A DNA stretch of 64,000 bases from Marinibacterium profundimaris (GCF_002210095.1 NZ_AQQR01000002.1:310001-374000); one strand, 5' to 3'; positions 24,966 through 33,794 are shown, numbered from the stretch's first letter. The notes: generated from the sequence alone by a model not told the origin. Numbers and translations: made by a program.

Positions 24966-25772
24966 ATGGCCGCGAAATACGATCTGAGGGTCTTTCCCGG
25001 CTTTCGCGCGGTCACGCTGTTCTGCCTCGCGATCCTTTATGCGCCGCTGGTGATCGTGACGATCTACAGCTTCAACGCCTCGCCCTCGATCACCAACTGG
25101 GACGGTGTCTCGCTGCGCTGGTACGTCGATGTCTTCACCGGGCCGGATTCGGAGAAGTTCAAATACGCCGCGCGCAACAGCTTTATCATCGCGATCATCG
25201 CCGCGACGGTGGCGACATGCATCGCCACGCTGGCCGCCACCGCGATCCTGCGCGGCGGGCGGTTCCGGCTGCGCACGGTGTCCTTCGGGCTGGTGTCGCT
25301 GCCCCTGATGGTGCCCGAGATCGTGACGGCGGTCGCCACGCTGATCTTCTTCAACGCGATCGGCTTCGACCGCGGCCTGCTGACCATCCTGCTGGCGCAT
25401 ATCGCCTTCTGCATCCCCTTCGCCTACCTGCCGATTTCCGCCCGGATGCAGGGGATCGAAGCGACCTATGAACAGGCCGCGATGGACCTTTATGCGACCA
25501 GGACGCTGGCCTTCCGCCGGGTGCTGCTGCCGCTGATGACGCCGGGGATCGTGTCGGGCTTCCTTTTGGCCTTCATCGTGTCGCTGGACGATTTCATCAT
25601 CACCAACTTCGTGAAGGGCGCGGGGGTCGAAACCCTGCCGACAGCGATCTTCGGCGCGGTGAAACAGGGGATCAAACCGAATATCATGGCGATCTCGACC
25701 ATGCTGCTGGGCATCTCGGTGGTGATGGTCACGCTGTCCTGGCTGGTCAGCCGCCGGGACGCCACGAAATGA
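24966..25772 (+). CDS. potC: Polyamine-type ABC transporter permease 2
   Basis: A 268-residue permease with six predicted helices. The first is [38 protein letters not shown] and the EAA-loop [20 protein letters not shown] match PotC. The C-terminal segment [13 protein letters not shown] is a PotC signature. It pairs with PotB to form the membrane channel. Spacing to potB is one base, and potD starts 39 bases downstream. Confidence 0.93.
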   Translation: MAAKYDLRVFPGFRAVTLFCLAILYAPLVIVTIYSFNASPSITNWDGVSLRWYVDVFTGPDSEKFKYAARNSFIIAIIAATVATCIATLAATAILRGGRFRLRTVSFGLVSLPLMVPEIVTAVATLIFFNAIGFDRGLLTILLAHIAFCIPFAYLPISARMQGIEATYEQAAMDLYATRTLAFRRVLLPLMTPGIVSGFLLAFIVSLDDFIITNFVKGAGVETLPTAIFGAVKQGIKPNIMAISTMLLGISVVMVTLSWLVSRRDATK

Positions 25773-25811
25773 CGAGTACCCGACAGACATAAGCAAAACA
25801 GGGAGACAGAC

Positions 25812-26861
25812 ATGACATCCATTGTGAAGAGGGCTTTGACGACGACGGCCGCGGCGGCCGTTCTGTCGCTGGGCGCCGGGGCCGTGGCGGCCGAGGGCGA
25901 CCTGGTGATCTATCACTGGTTCGAATACATCCCGCAGGAATTGCTGGACAAGTTTTCCGAGGAATATGACGTCAACGTCGTCATGGACACCTATGACAGC
26001 AACGAATCCCTGCTGGCGGCGCTGAAGGCCGGGGGCATGGGCACCTATGACGTGGCCGTGCCCGGCGATTACATGGTCGAGATCATGACCAACGAGGGCA
26101 TGCTGGACGTGATCGCGGACGGCGAGCTGAAGAACAAGGGCAACATTTCCGAGGAATGGGCCGATCCGTCCTTCGATCCGGGCCGCAAGCATTCGATCCC
26201 CTATCAGTGGGGCTCGACCTCGTTCGCGGTCAGCCGCGATGTCTATGACGGCGATATCAACACCACCGCGATCCTCTTCGATCCGCCCGAAGAGCTGTCG
26301 GGCCAGATCAACATGCTGGACACCCAGGGCGAGGTGCTGACCATGGCCGCGCTGCACATGGGCATCCCGCAATGCACCACCGACCGCGACCAGCTGAAGG
26401 CGCTGAACCAGATGGTGCAGGCGGCGAAACCGCACTGGGCCTCGTTCAACTCGGACACCGCCAAGGAAGTGCTGGTGTCGGGCGACGTGGCCGTCGGCCA
26501 GATCTGGGACGGCTTTGCCGCCCGCGCGCGCGCGGAAGGGGCGAATATCGAATACGCCTTCCCGAAAGAGGGCTACGTGGTCTGGATGGACAATGTCGTG
26601 CTGCTGAAGGACGCGCCGAACCGCGAGAACGCGCTGTTGTTCATGGATTTCCTGCTGGAGCCCGAGAACATCGCCGCGGTCACCAATTATGCCCGCTACG
26701 TGGCGGGCGTCGATGGCGTGGAAGACTTCCTCGACCCCGAGCTGAAGACCCAGCCCGAGGCCAACCCGCCGGCCGATGCCGGCCCCGGCGTCTTCGTGCA
26801 GGCCTGCCCGCAGGAGATCCAGGAGGTCTATGACCAGATCTGGACCAACCTGAAGAAGTAA
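25812..26861 (+). CDS. potD: Polyamine-type periplasmic binding protein
   Basis: A 349-residue periplasmic substrate receptor. The signal peptide ends at about residue 27 (GAVAA). The mature part opens LVIYHWFEYIPQELLDKF, the usual PotD/PotF entry with aromatic and acidic substrate contacts, and continues with YDSNESLLAALKAGG and VPGDYMV. PotD-type receptors bind putrescine or spermidine, but the same family takes other cationic amines. The neighbouring catabolic genes suggest the ligand could be an acylated or otherwise modified amine. It is the last gene of the operon, followed by a GC hairpin. Confidence 0.92.
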   Translation: MTSIVKRALTTTAAAAVLSLGAGAVAAEGDLVIYHWFEYIPQELLDKFSEEYDVNVVMDTYDSNESLLAALKAGGMGTYDVAVPGDYMVEIMTNEGMLDVIADGELKNKGNISEEWADPSFDPGRKHSIPYQWGSTSFAVSRDVYDGDINTTAILFDPPEELSGQINMLDTQGEVLTMAALHMGIPQCTTDRDQLKALNQMVQAAKPHWASFNSDTAKEVLVSGDVAVGQIWDGFAARARAEGANIEYAFPKEGYVVWMDNVVLLKDAPNRENALLFMDFLLEPENIAAVTNYARYVAGVDGVEDFLDPELKTQPEANPPADAGPGVFVQACPQEIQEVYDQIWTNLKK

Positions 26862-26868
26862 GCCGAAG

Positions 26869-26893
26869 GGCGGGGGCGACCTGCGTCCCCGCC
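26869..26893. terminator. Hairpin between convergent potD and L,D-transpeptidase
   Basis: A 7-bp ggcgggg/ccccgcc stem with an 11-base loop lies in the 43-base gap. It lacks a T-run, so termination strength is uncertain. Confidence 0.35.
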
Positions 26894-26904
26894 ACCACCG
26901 CGCA

Positions 26905-27594
26905 TCAGTAGACCGAGGCCAGCCCCTGGGGCTTCAGCGACGGCTGTACGATCACCGTCGCCCCGTGCACGGACCGCTTGTGCAGGTCGATCACGTCCTG
27001 GTCCAGCATCCGGATGCACCCCGACGACACCGCCTTGCCAAGGTATTCCGGCTCGCATCCGCCATGGATGCGGTAGAGCGTATCGCGCCCGTTCTCGAAC
27101 AGGTACAGCGCACGGGCGCCCAGCGGGTTGTCCGGCCCCGGATCCATGCCGCCGTTGGCCACCGAATAGGGGGCCAGGTGGGGGTGCCGCTCGATCATCG
27201 TATCGGGCACCTTCCAGCGCGGCCATTCCCGCGCGAACTGCAGCCGCGCGATCCCGTCCCAGCCGAAGCCCGCCGCGCCGACCGAGACGCCGTAGCGCAT
27301 CGCCGTATCGCGGGTTTCGACGAAATGCAGGATGGCGGCGTCAGGGTCGACGACGATGGTGCCGGGTTTGCGATCCGGCCAGGGGTTGGCGACCTCGCGC
27401 CGCCAGAGCCGGGGCGGCACCACGCCTTCGGGCACCGCCGGGATCGGGAAGGGCTCGTCCATGATGGGGCCGTAGAAGGCGGGAAGCGGCGGGATGACCG
27501 GTTCCAGCGGTGCGTTGCGCGTGACGGTGTCGGTCGTGCAGGCGCCAAGCGCCGTCGCCGCGCCCATGGCGACGAAGCTGCGTCGGGTGAACAT
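26905..27594 (-). CDS. L,D-transpeptidase (YkuD domain)
   Basis: A 229-residue exported protein. The N-terminus MFTRRSFVAMGAATALGAC combines a twin-arginine-like RRSF and a lipobox-like LGAC, so it may be a lipoprotein. The YkuD catalytic block is at 177-195: His177 (IHGGCEP), Cys193 and Arg195 (SSGCIR). L,D-transpeptidases form 3-3 cross-links in peptidoglycan or attach proteins to it, using the cysteine thiolate, in the periplasm. It is reached leftward from a small unknown gene and is convergent with potD. Confidence 0.92.
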   Translation of the reverse strand: MFTRRSFVAMGAATALGACTTDTVTRNAPLEPVIPPLPAFYGPIMDEPFPIPAVPEGVVPPRLWRREVANPWPDRKPGTIVVDPDAAILHFVETRDTAMRYGVSVGAAGFGWDGIARLQFAREWPRWKVPDTMIERHPHLAPYSVANGGMDPGPDNPLGARALYLFENGRDTLYRIHGGCEPEYLGKAVSSGCIRMLDQDVIDLHKRSVHGATVIVQPSLKPQGLASVY

Positions 27595-27631
27595 GGTTTT
27601 CTCCTGTGTGATCTGAACGGTACGGGTCCGG

Positions 27632-27958
27632 TCAGATCGGGCGCGGAGGGCTCCTTGGGGGCTGCGGCTGGTGGCCGGTCACCGCCCAGCCCGGGGCAGG
27701 GTGATGCGGATCGCGGCCGTCGGGACGCAGCGCGCCAGGATCCCCGGGCAGGATCGCGGGCAGCGCGCAATGGGTGCCCGGCAGGGTCGCGGTCCGGCAG
27801 CGCTTGCCGGTCGGTGCGGCGGTCTCGTGGGTCTCGGTGATCCCGTGCAGCTCGGCCGCCCTGGCCACGGCCGCCACCGGCGCGGCCGAAAGCCATGCCC
27901 CCCAGGGCAGCAGCATGACGACAAGCAGCACGCAAAGGCTTCGATAGAGGATCCGCAT
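27632..27958 (-). CDS. Small secreted protein of unknown function
   Basis: The protein has 108 residues. The first 25-34 form a clear signal or anchor helix (SLCVLLVVMLLPWGAWLSAA), followed by a short part with two cysteines (GKRCRTATLPGTHC) and a Pro/His/Arg-rich C-terminus. I recognise no family. It lies between the amino-acid ABC ATPase gene (40 bases before it) and the L,D-transpeptidase on the same strand. The C-terminal composition is unusual, so the call rests on the signal peptide and on the ATG at 27958. Confidence 0.5.
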   Translation of the reverse strand: MRILYRSLCVLLVVMLLPWGAWLSAAPVAAVARAAELHGITETHETAAPTGKRCRTATLPGTHCALPAILPGDPGALRPDGRDPHHPAPGWAVTGHQPQPPRSPPRPI

Positions 27959-27998
27959 GGGGGATGTTTTTCCCCATCCGGGCGCCGCTGTCCATGGA

Positions 27999-28727
27999 TC
28001 AGAGCACGCGGGCAAGGAAACTTCTCGTGCGCTCGTGTTTCGGCGCGGTGAAGATTTCCCCGGGTGTCCCACTTTCGAGAATCTGTCCTTCATTCAGGAA
28101 GCAGACCTTGTCGGCCACCTCGCGGGCGAACCCCATCTCGTGGGTGGCGAGCATCATGGTCATCCCGTCGCTGCGCAGCTGGCGCAGCACGTCCAGCACC
28201 TCGCCCACCAGCTCGGGATCGAGGGCGGAGGTGATCTCGTCCAGCAGCAGGATCTCCGGCTCCATCGCGAGCGCGCGGATGATCGCGACACGCTGCTGCT
28301 GCCCGCCCGACAGGGCGTCGGGATACTTGTCCATGTGGCTCTCCAGCCCGAAGCGGCGGAAGAGCGCGCGAACCGGCTCCTCCAGCTGCGCGGGTGTCCG
28401 GGATTTCACCCGGCGCGGGGCCAGCATCACGTTCTGAACGGCCGTCATGTGCGGGAAGAGGTTGTAGGACTGGAACACCATCCCCACCCGCTGCCGCACC
28501 GGGCGCGGATCCAGCCCGGGCTCGGCGATGTCGATGCCGTCCAGGACGATCTCGCCGTCGTCCACCGGCTCCAGCAGGTTGATGCAGCGCAGCAGGGTGG
28601 ATTTGCCCGACCCCGAGGCGCCGATCAGGCAGACCAGTTCGCCCTTTTCCACCGACAGGTCGATGCCCCGGATCACCCGGTTGTCGCCGAAGCTTTTGGT
28701 CACGCCGCGAATGTCGAGAAAGCTCAT
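27999..28727 (-). CDS. Polar amino-acid ABC transporter ATP-binding protein
   Basis: A 242-residue ATPase of the GlnQ/HisP class. Walker A GASGSGKS is at 36-43, the Q-loop sits in MVFQSYNLFPHMT, the signature is LSGGQQQRVAIIRAL, Walker B is ILLLDEITSALD and the H-loop is ATHEMGFA. It powers the permease encoded just upstream, whose stop overlaps its start (ATGA). Class members import polar or basic amino acids or opine-like compounds. The exact ligand cannot be read from the sequence. Confidence 0.93.
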   Translation of the reverse strand: MSFLDIRGVTKSFGDNRVIRGIDLSVEKGELVCLIGASGSGKSTLLRCINLLEPVDDGEIVLDGIDIAEPGLDPRPVRQRVGMVFQSYNLFPHMTAVQNVMLAPRRVKSRTPAQLEEPVRALFRRFGLESHMDKYPDALSGGQQQRVAIIRALAMEPEILLLDEITSALDPELVGEVLDVLRQLRSDGMTMMLATHEMGFAREVADKVCFLNEGQILESGTPGEIFTAPKHERTRSFLARVL

Positions 28728-29557
28728 CGCTGTCCCCTCTGCCGCGCCATGAGGTAATCGGCATAGCGCGTGGCGGGGATCGTCACGGCAAGGAAGATCA
28801 GCGCGGCGCCCACATAGGGTGTGAAATTCGCCATCAGCGACTTGTAGACACCGGCCTGGCGGAAGATTTCGACCGGTCCGATGAAGGACAGCAGCGCCAC
28901 GTCTTTCTGCAGCGCGATGAAGAGGTTCATGTTCGCCGGCACCACGTTGCGCAGTGCCTGCGGCAGGATCACGTAGCGCATCGTGTCGGCCTCCGACAGG
29001 CCCAGCGACTGCGCGGCAGCGCGCTGGCTTTGGTGGATGCTGTCGATGCCCGAGCGGATGACCTCGGCCACATAGGCGGCATAGACGACGATCAGGGCGA
29101 GAGAACCCCAGATATAGGGCGAATTCCACGGACGTGGCAGGCCCAGACCGGGAATGCCGAAGCCCACGAGGTAGATCACCAGGATCACCGGCAGGCCCCG
29201 GAAGATATCCGTGTAAAGCGCCCCGAAGGCCCGAAGCGGGAACAGCACCGGGTTGCGCACGTCGCGGCAGAGCGCGATGGCCAGGCCCAGAACCGCGATC
29301 AGCGGCGCGCACCAGGCGAAGATGGCGATGTCCAGCAGGAAGGCTTCGAGAAGACCGGGGAAGGTACGGGCGAAGACCGAGCCGTTGAAGAAGCTCTTCT
29401 TCACGGCCTCCCAGCCCGGCGCCAGCGGCACCAGAAGGATGATGGCCGCGACGATCACGGCGGTGGATCCGGCCGCGATCAGGTTGGACCGGCGGCGCAG
29501 GCGGGATTCGTAGATGGCGCGGCGGGTCGGTGCCGCGCCCTGCGGAGGCAGGCTCAT
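28724..29557 (-). CDS. Polar amino-acid ABC transporter permease
   Basis: A 277-residue HisM/GlnP-type permease. A long N-terminal extension with one helix (AAGSTAVIVAAIILLVPLAPGW) precedes the usual core. The core holds LFPLRAFGALYTDIFRGLP and the EAA-loop QRAAAQSLGLSEADTMRYVI. A single permease gene is present, so it may act as a homodimer. It lies between the binding protein (1-base gap) and the ATPase (overlap). Confidence 0.92.
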   Translation of the reverse strand: MSLPPQGAAPTRRAIYESRLRRRSNLIAAGSTAVIVAAIILLVPLAPGWEAVKKSFFNGSVFARTFPGLLEAFLLDIAIFAWCAPLIAVLGLAIALCRDVRNPVLFPLRAFGALYTDIFRGLPVILVIYLVGFGIPGLGLPRPWNSPYIWGSLALIVVYAAYVAEVIRSGIDSIHQSQRAAAQSLGLSEADTMRYVILPQALRNVVPANMNLFIALQKDVALLSFIGPVEIFRQAGVYKSLMANFTPYVGAALIFLAVTIPATRYADYLMARQRGQR

Positions 29558-29558
29558 G

Positions 29559-30386
29559 TCAGTCGATGACGGGCACGCCGGTGGCTTCCTGCAGCCACTG
29601 CGCCTCGATCTCGGCCAGCTTGCCGCTGTCGGTCAGGGCGGTGATTGCGGCGTCGACGCAGGGCTTCAGCGCGCTGCCTTCTTCCATCAGCAGGCCGAAC
29701 TGGTCGGGGTTGTCGGATCGGTCGGCCGGGAACTGGCCCAGCACCGTACCGTCCTCCACCAGCACCGCCGCCAGGTACAGCGCAGTGGGCAGGTCGAAGA
29801 GCGCGGCGTCGATCTGGCCCGCCTGGATCGCGGCGGTGACGTCGGCATTGTCGCCATACAGCATCGGGTCGCGGTCCGGCCCGACGATCTCCATCAGCAT
29901 GGGCACGGCGGTGGTGTTGGCATCAGCGCCCCAGATCACGCCCTTGAGCGAGTCGACCGTTGGTTCGACCCCGTTGGAGACCGCGGCGTTGGTGGTCAGA
30001 ACCGCCATGGCGGAGGTGTAATAGGGCAGCGAGAAATCGACCATCTCCTCGCGCTCGGGCGTGATCGAGAATTGCTGCATGTTGAAATCGAAGTTCTTCG
30101 CGCCCGGCTGGATCGCCTCGTCGAACGAGGTGCGGACCCATTGCACGTCGCCGGGGGCAAAGCCCATTTCGGCGGCGATGGCATAAGCGACGGCGGATTC
30201 GAAGCCCTTGCCGCTTTCCGGTTTGTCGTCGGCGACCCAAGGGTAATAGGCCGGATTGCCGGTGGCGACGGTCAGCTTGCCGTCGGTCAGGGTCTTGCCG
30301 GCGGTGCAGGCGTTCCCGGCGGCCAGCGCCGCGCCGGAGACCGAGGCGAAAAGGCCCGCGGCGAGCGCGAGGGAGAGCGGTTTCAT
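29559..30386 (-). CDS. Polar amino-acid ABC transporter binding protein
   Basis: A 275-residue periplasmic receptor of solute-binding family 3. The signal peptide ends near residue 23 (GAALAAG). Family landmarks are GKLTVATGNPAYYPW, GKGFESAVAYAIAAEMGF, the NFDFNMQQFSITPER stretch and VDFSLPYYTS. The two cysteines (NACTAG near 27 and KPCVDA near 243) may be disulfide-linked. It leads the leftward operon. A gaggatcacag ribosome site precedes its ATG at 30386. Confidence 0.92.
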   Translation of the reverse strand: MKPLSLALAAGLFASVSGAALAAGNACTAGKTLTDGKLTVATGNPAYYPWVADDKPESGKGFESAVAYAIAAEMGFAPGDVQWVRTSFDEAIQPGAKNFDFNMQQFSITPEREEMVDFSLPYYTSAMAVLTTNAAVSNGVEPTVDSLKGVIWGADANTTAVPMLMEIVGPDRDPMLYGDNADVTAAIQAGQIDAALFDLPTALYLAAVLVEDGTVLGQFPADRSDNPDQFGLLMEEGSALKPCVDAAITALTDSGKLAEIEAQWLQEATGVPVID

Positions 30387-30508
30387 GGGCTGTGATCCTC
30401 GTTGAACGTGTCGCGAATGTCCGGCTTGCAGGTTCTGTGCGCGCAGGGCGTTTGTCCAGCCCCGACAGCGTCGCCGGGACCCGTGGTGCCGCAATCGCCG
30501 GGGCGCGG

Positions 30509-30627
30509 TTAGCGGTTCAGCGTTGCGCTGACGTCGATCCGATTGCCGAAGGGATCGGCAATGACGACGGCGCGCAGGCCATGATCCTTGCCGGCCAGCC
30601 GACGGAGGATGCGCAGCCCGGGTTCGG
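30509..30627 (-). pseudogene. Remnant of a VOC-family (glyoxalase-like) gene
   Basis: One minus-strand frame gives a C-terminal piece of about 38 codons ending VVIADPFGNRIDVSATLNR and TAA (30509-30511). DPFGNRIDV is the usual last strand and metal-ligand region of vicinal-oxygen-chelate proteins. Upstream the frame hits a stop within a few codons and no N-terminal half is present. It looks like the tail of a deleted gene left between two divergent operons. Confidence 0.45.
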
Positions 30628-30859
30628 GTCATCCACGTGTTGACCATCCGCGGCCCGGCGGCCCGGTCGCGGATGGCCGATCTGCTGTCCGAACGGGGGC
30701 ATGAGACGCCGGCGGGCGCGCGGCATCAGGCCCGTTGGTCCGGCGGCCCGACCGAAAATTCTTCTGCCTGTGCGGACATTTGATCATGGCGGAACACTTG
30801 GCCAAAGCTATGGTTTTCCATGATTGACGGACCGCGCGATCCGGTGTCCCTGTTGAGAC
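30628..30859. other. Divergent region with gene debris
   Basis: A plus-strand frame of about 50 codons (including RMADLLSERGHE) ends with TGA near 30782 and has no start or ribosome site. It may be debris of another gene. The rest should contain promoters for the leftward ABC operon and the rightward M24 gene. Confidence 0.25.
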
Positions 30860-32029
30860 ATGAAGACCTCTCCGCTCCCCGACCGGGGGTTCCCCACAGA
30901 CGAGTTCCGAACCCGCACAGCCCGCATCCGGGCCGGCCTGGCCAAGGCCGGGCTGGACGCGATCCTGCTGACGACAGAGCCCGAGATCCGCTATGTCACT
31001 GGGTTTCTCACCCGGTTCTGGGAAAGCCCGACGCGGCCCTGGTTCGTCATCGTTCCTCTGGGGCAGGAGCCTGTTGCCGTGATCCCCGAGATCGGCGCGC
31101 CGCTGATGGGGCAGGGATGGATCACCGATATCCGGACGTGGAGCTCACCCGACTACGACGACGACGGGATCGGCCTGCTGGCGCGGTCGCTGCGCGGGCT
31201 GGTGCCGGACAGCGGGCGGATCGGCGTGCCCGACGAGGGCGAAACGCATCTGCGCATGCCATTGTCATCCTGGTCGCATCTGCAGAAGCGGGTGGGCGGG
31301 CGAAGGTTCGTCGGCGATGGCGGGCTGATGCGGCGGCTGCGCATGGTGAAATCGCCGGCCGAGATCGCCAAGATCGAAACCGCCGCCGCCATCGCCGGCC
31401 GCGCCTTTGACCGCCTGCCCGAGATCGCCGCCGAGGGCGTGCCGCTGCAGACGGTCTTTCGCCAGTTCCAGGGGCTCTGCCTGGAGGAGGGGGCGGACTG
31501 GGTCTCCTACCTCGCCGGTGGCGCGGGGCCGGGGGGATATGCGGATGTGATCTCTCCGGCCAGCGCGCGGCCGCTGCAGCGGGGCGATGTCCTGATGCTG
31601 GACACCGGCGCGGTGCATGACGGGCATTTCTGCGATTTCAACCGCAACGTCTCCATCGGGTCGGCCAGCGCCGAGGTGCGCGCCGCCCATGCCCGGCTGA
31701 TCGAGGCGACGGCCGCGGGGTTCGACGCGGCGCGTCCCGGACAGCGAGCGCGGGACCTGGCGCGGGCGATGGACAAGGTGCTGACCGGCGGCACTGGCAC
31801 GCCCGGCCGGCTGGGGCACGGGCTGGGCATGCAGCTGACCGAGCCGCCGTCGCTGATGCCGGCGGATGACACTGTCCTGCGGCCCGGCATGGTGCTGACG
31901 CTTGAACCGGTGCTGGCGCTGGGCGAGGGTCGGATCATGGTCCACGAGGAAAACATCGTGATCGAGGAGACCGGCGCGCGCTGGCTGTCGGCGCCCTCGG
32001 GCACCGAGATCCCCGAGATCGGCGCATGA
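30860..32029 (+). CDS. M24-family hydrolase (Xaa-Pro peptidase / ectoine hydrolase-like)
   Basis: The protein has 389 residues. A creatinase-N-like domain (about 15-160) precedes the pita-bread M24 domain. Metal ligands are Asp248 (LMLDTGA), Asp259 (FCDFNRN), His320 (LGHGLGMQ), Glu349 (LTLEPVL) and Glu363 or 364 (VHEEN). The layout fits prolidase-like aminopeptidases and also DoeA/EutD, which opens the ectoine ring. The overlapping EutA-like partner (ATGA) favours the second type, although no eutB, eutC or eutE is nearby. The ATG at 30860 has only a weak ribosome site. Confidence 0.85.
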   Translation: MKTSPLPDRGFPTDEFRTRTARIRAGLAKAGLDAILLTTEPEIRYVTGFLTRFWESPTRPWFVIVPLGQEPVAVIPEIGAPLMGQGWITDIRTWSSPDYDDDGIGLLARSLRGLVPDSGRIGVPDEGETHLRMPLSSWSHLQKRVGGRRFVGDGGLMRRLRMVKSPAEIAKIETAAAIAGRAFDRLPEIAAEGVPLQTVFRQFQGLCLEEGADWVSYLAGGAGPGGYADVISPASARPLQRGDVLMLDTGAVHDGHFCDFNRNVSIGSASAEVRAAHARLIEATAAGFDAARPGQRARDLARAMDKVLTGGTGTPGRLGHGLGMQLTEPPSLMPADDTVLRPGMVLTLEPVLALGEGRIMVHEENIVIEETGARWLSAPSGTEIPEIGA

Positions 32030-32778
32030 CCGGTGCGCTGCCCTTCCGGCTGGATCCCGGACGGCCGGCGCAGCTGGGGCTTGTCGTGCTGCAGGAGGAC
32101 GAGACGCTCGAGGACGATTTCCGACGGTTGCTGCCCGGGGACGTGACGCTGCTGGTCTCGCGGGTGCCCTCGGGCCGGGACGTGACGCCCGAAAGCCTTG
32201 CGGCGATGGAGACGCATCTTGGCGCCTCCGCCGGGCTGATGCCGCGCGGCGCGCAACTGTGCGCGCTGGCCTACGGCTGCACGTCGGGGGCCGCGCAGAT
32301 CGGGCCCGAACGGATCGCGGCGCGGCTGGCCGAAAGCGGGTTGCTCTGCCCGGTGACAGAGCCGGTGTCGGCGCTTGTTGCCGCCTGCCGGGCGCTGCGT
32401 CTGCGGCGGCTGGGCCTGTTGTCGCCCTATGTCGCGCCGGTGTCCGAACGGCTGCGGGCGGTGCTGCACGAGCGGGGTCTGACCACGCCGGCCTTCGGCA
32501 GTTTCGGTGTCTCGGAAGAGGCGATCGTGTGCCGGATCGATCGCGACTCGGTTCTGCGGGCGGCGGCCGAGGTCGCCGGTCAGGCCGAGGTCGACGGGCT
32601 GTTCCTGTCCTGCACCAACCTGCGCACGATGGAGGCGATTCCGCTTCTGGAACAACAGCTTGGCCTACCGGTCCTGTCCAGCAACCTGGTTCTGGGCTGG
32701 CACCTTCTGCAGCTGGCGGGCCTGCCCCTGCCGCCAGGTCGGCCCGGGCGTCTGTTCGCGCAGGCCGCCGGGCAATAG
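32026..32778 (+). CDS. EutA-like Asp/Glu-racemase superfamily protein
   Basis: A 250-residue protein with two cysteines in the positions used by maleate isomerases and arylmalonate decarboxylases: Cys85 (AYGCTSGAA) and Cys196 (LSCTNLRT). LGLVVLQEDETLEDDFRRL at the start resembles EutA, a protein of ectoine-utilisation operons. Its exact reaction is not established; isomerisation or racemisation is presumed. Its start overlaps the M24 gene's stop by 4 bases. A short gap with a CtrA-type site separates it from motB, so it ends the metabolic block. Confidence 0.82.
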   Translation: MTGALPFRLDPGRPAQLGLVVLQEDETLEDDFRRLLPGDVTLLVSRVPSGRDVTPESLAAMETHLGASAGLMPRGAQLCALAYGCTSGAAQIGPERIAARLAESGLLCPVTEPVSALVAACRALRLRRLGLLSPYVAPVSERLRAVLHERGLTTPAFGSFGVSEEAIVCRIDRDSVLRAAAEVAGQAEVDGLFLSCTNLRTMEAIPLLEQQLGLPVLSSNLVLGWHLLQLAGLPLPPGRPGRLFAQAAGQ

Positions 32779-32807
32779 GGACTGCGCAATCGCGACAAAT
32801 GGAGACG

Positions 32808-32822
32808 TTAAGCCGCCCTTAA
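32808..32822 (+). promoter_or_regulatory. CtrA-type site upstream of motB
   Basis: An exact TTAA-N7-TTAA (spacer gccgccc) lies 46 bases before the motB ATG. This is the full consensus of the cell-cycle regulator CtrA, which controls flagellar genes in Alphaproteobacteria. Confidence 0.65.
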
Positions 32823-32868
32823 GAGCCTGCCTGCTATCCCTGTTCCCGGGTGAGAAAAGGTGGGTGAC

Positions 32869-33708
32869 ATGGCTGCGCCAGGCAACGAAGCGCCGGCCAT
32901 CATCAAGAGAAAGAAAGTCGTTGGCGGCGGCGGGCACCATGGTGGGGCCTGGAAAGTCGCCTACGCGGACTTCGTGACCGCGATGATGGCCTTCTTCCTT
33001 CTGATGTGGCTGCTGAACGCAACGACGGAAAAGCAACGCAAGGGTCTGGCGGACTACTTCTCGCCGACCGTTCCGATCAGCCGGGTGACCGGCGGCGGCG
33101 ACGGCATGTTCGGCGGCCAGAGCGTGTTCTCGCAGGACAGTTTCCTCGAAATGGGCACCGGCGCGGCGTCGGTTCATCCGACCGAATCCAACAAGTCGCG
33201 CGGCGAAAGCGGCCTGCTCCAGGAAGGTGAGGAGGGCGCCGAGGAGGACCAGGCCTTCACCGATGTCGAGGACTCCCTGATGGGCCGCGGCGGTGAAAGC
33301 ATGGTCACCAACGAGATGCTCAAGCACGTGGTCACCCGCGTCACCGACGAGGGGCTGATCATCGAGATCTTCGCCACCGACGACGGGCCGCTGTTCGAGG
33401 GCGAAGGCGAACGCCCGACCGCCCTTTTGCGGGACATCGTGCGGATGGTGACGCGGTCGATCACGCCGGTGGCCAACACCATCGCGATCGAGGGGCACAT
33501 GCGCGCGCAGCCGGTCGTTCTGGCCTCCAACCCGTCGTGGGACAGGTCGACGCAGCGGGCGCACCGGGTGCGCGAACTCTTTGAATTCGCTGGAATTCCA
33601 CCGAAGCGCCTGCGCCGGGTGACCGGGCATTCCGACCGCGAGCTGGTCGCGAAGGACCCGATGTCGGTCCGCAACGACCGGATCGAAGTGATCCTGCTGC
33701 GGAACTGA
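32869..33708 (+). CDS. motB: Flagellar stator protein
   Basis: A 279-residue inner-membrane stator subunit. An N-terminal basic stretch (IIKRKK) is followed by one helix, AYADFVTAMMAFFLLMWLL (31-49), with the essential proton-carrying Asp at residue 34. A long acidic linker and a C-terminal OmpA-like peptidoglycan-binding domain (about 150-279, VTGHSDREL) follow. It pairs with MotA, encoded 11 kb away in the same cluster. The ATG at 32869 is preferred (aaggtgg 6 bases upstream); a GTG at 32860 is also in frame. A CtrA-type site precedes it. Confidence 0.93.
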   Translation: MAAPGNEAPAIIKRKKVVGGGGHHGGAWKVAYADFVTAMMAFFLLMWLLNATTEKQRKGLADYFSPTVPISRVTGGGDGMFGGQSVFSQDSFLEMGTGAASVHPTESNKSRGESGLLQEGEEGAEEDQAFTDVEDSLMGRGGESMVTNEMLKHVVTRVTDEGLIIEIFATDDGPLFEGEGERPTALLRDIVRMVTRSITPVANTIAIEGHMRAQPVVLASNPSWDRSTQRAHRVRELFEFAGIPPKRLRRVTGHSDRELVAKDPMSVRNDRIEVILLRN

Positions 33709-33794
33709 GATCGCTCTGCCGCCCGCTTGCGTCGCGGCGCGGGAGGCGATCCGGGGGGACCGGGGCGGGAAGGAGATAGGTGGGATTTGATCTG

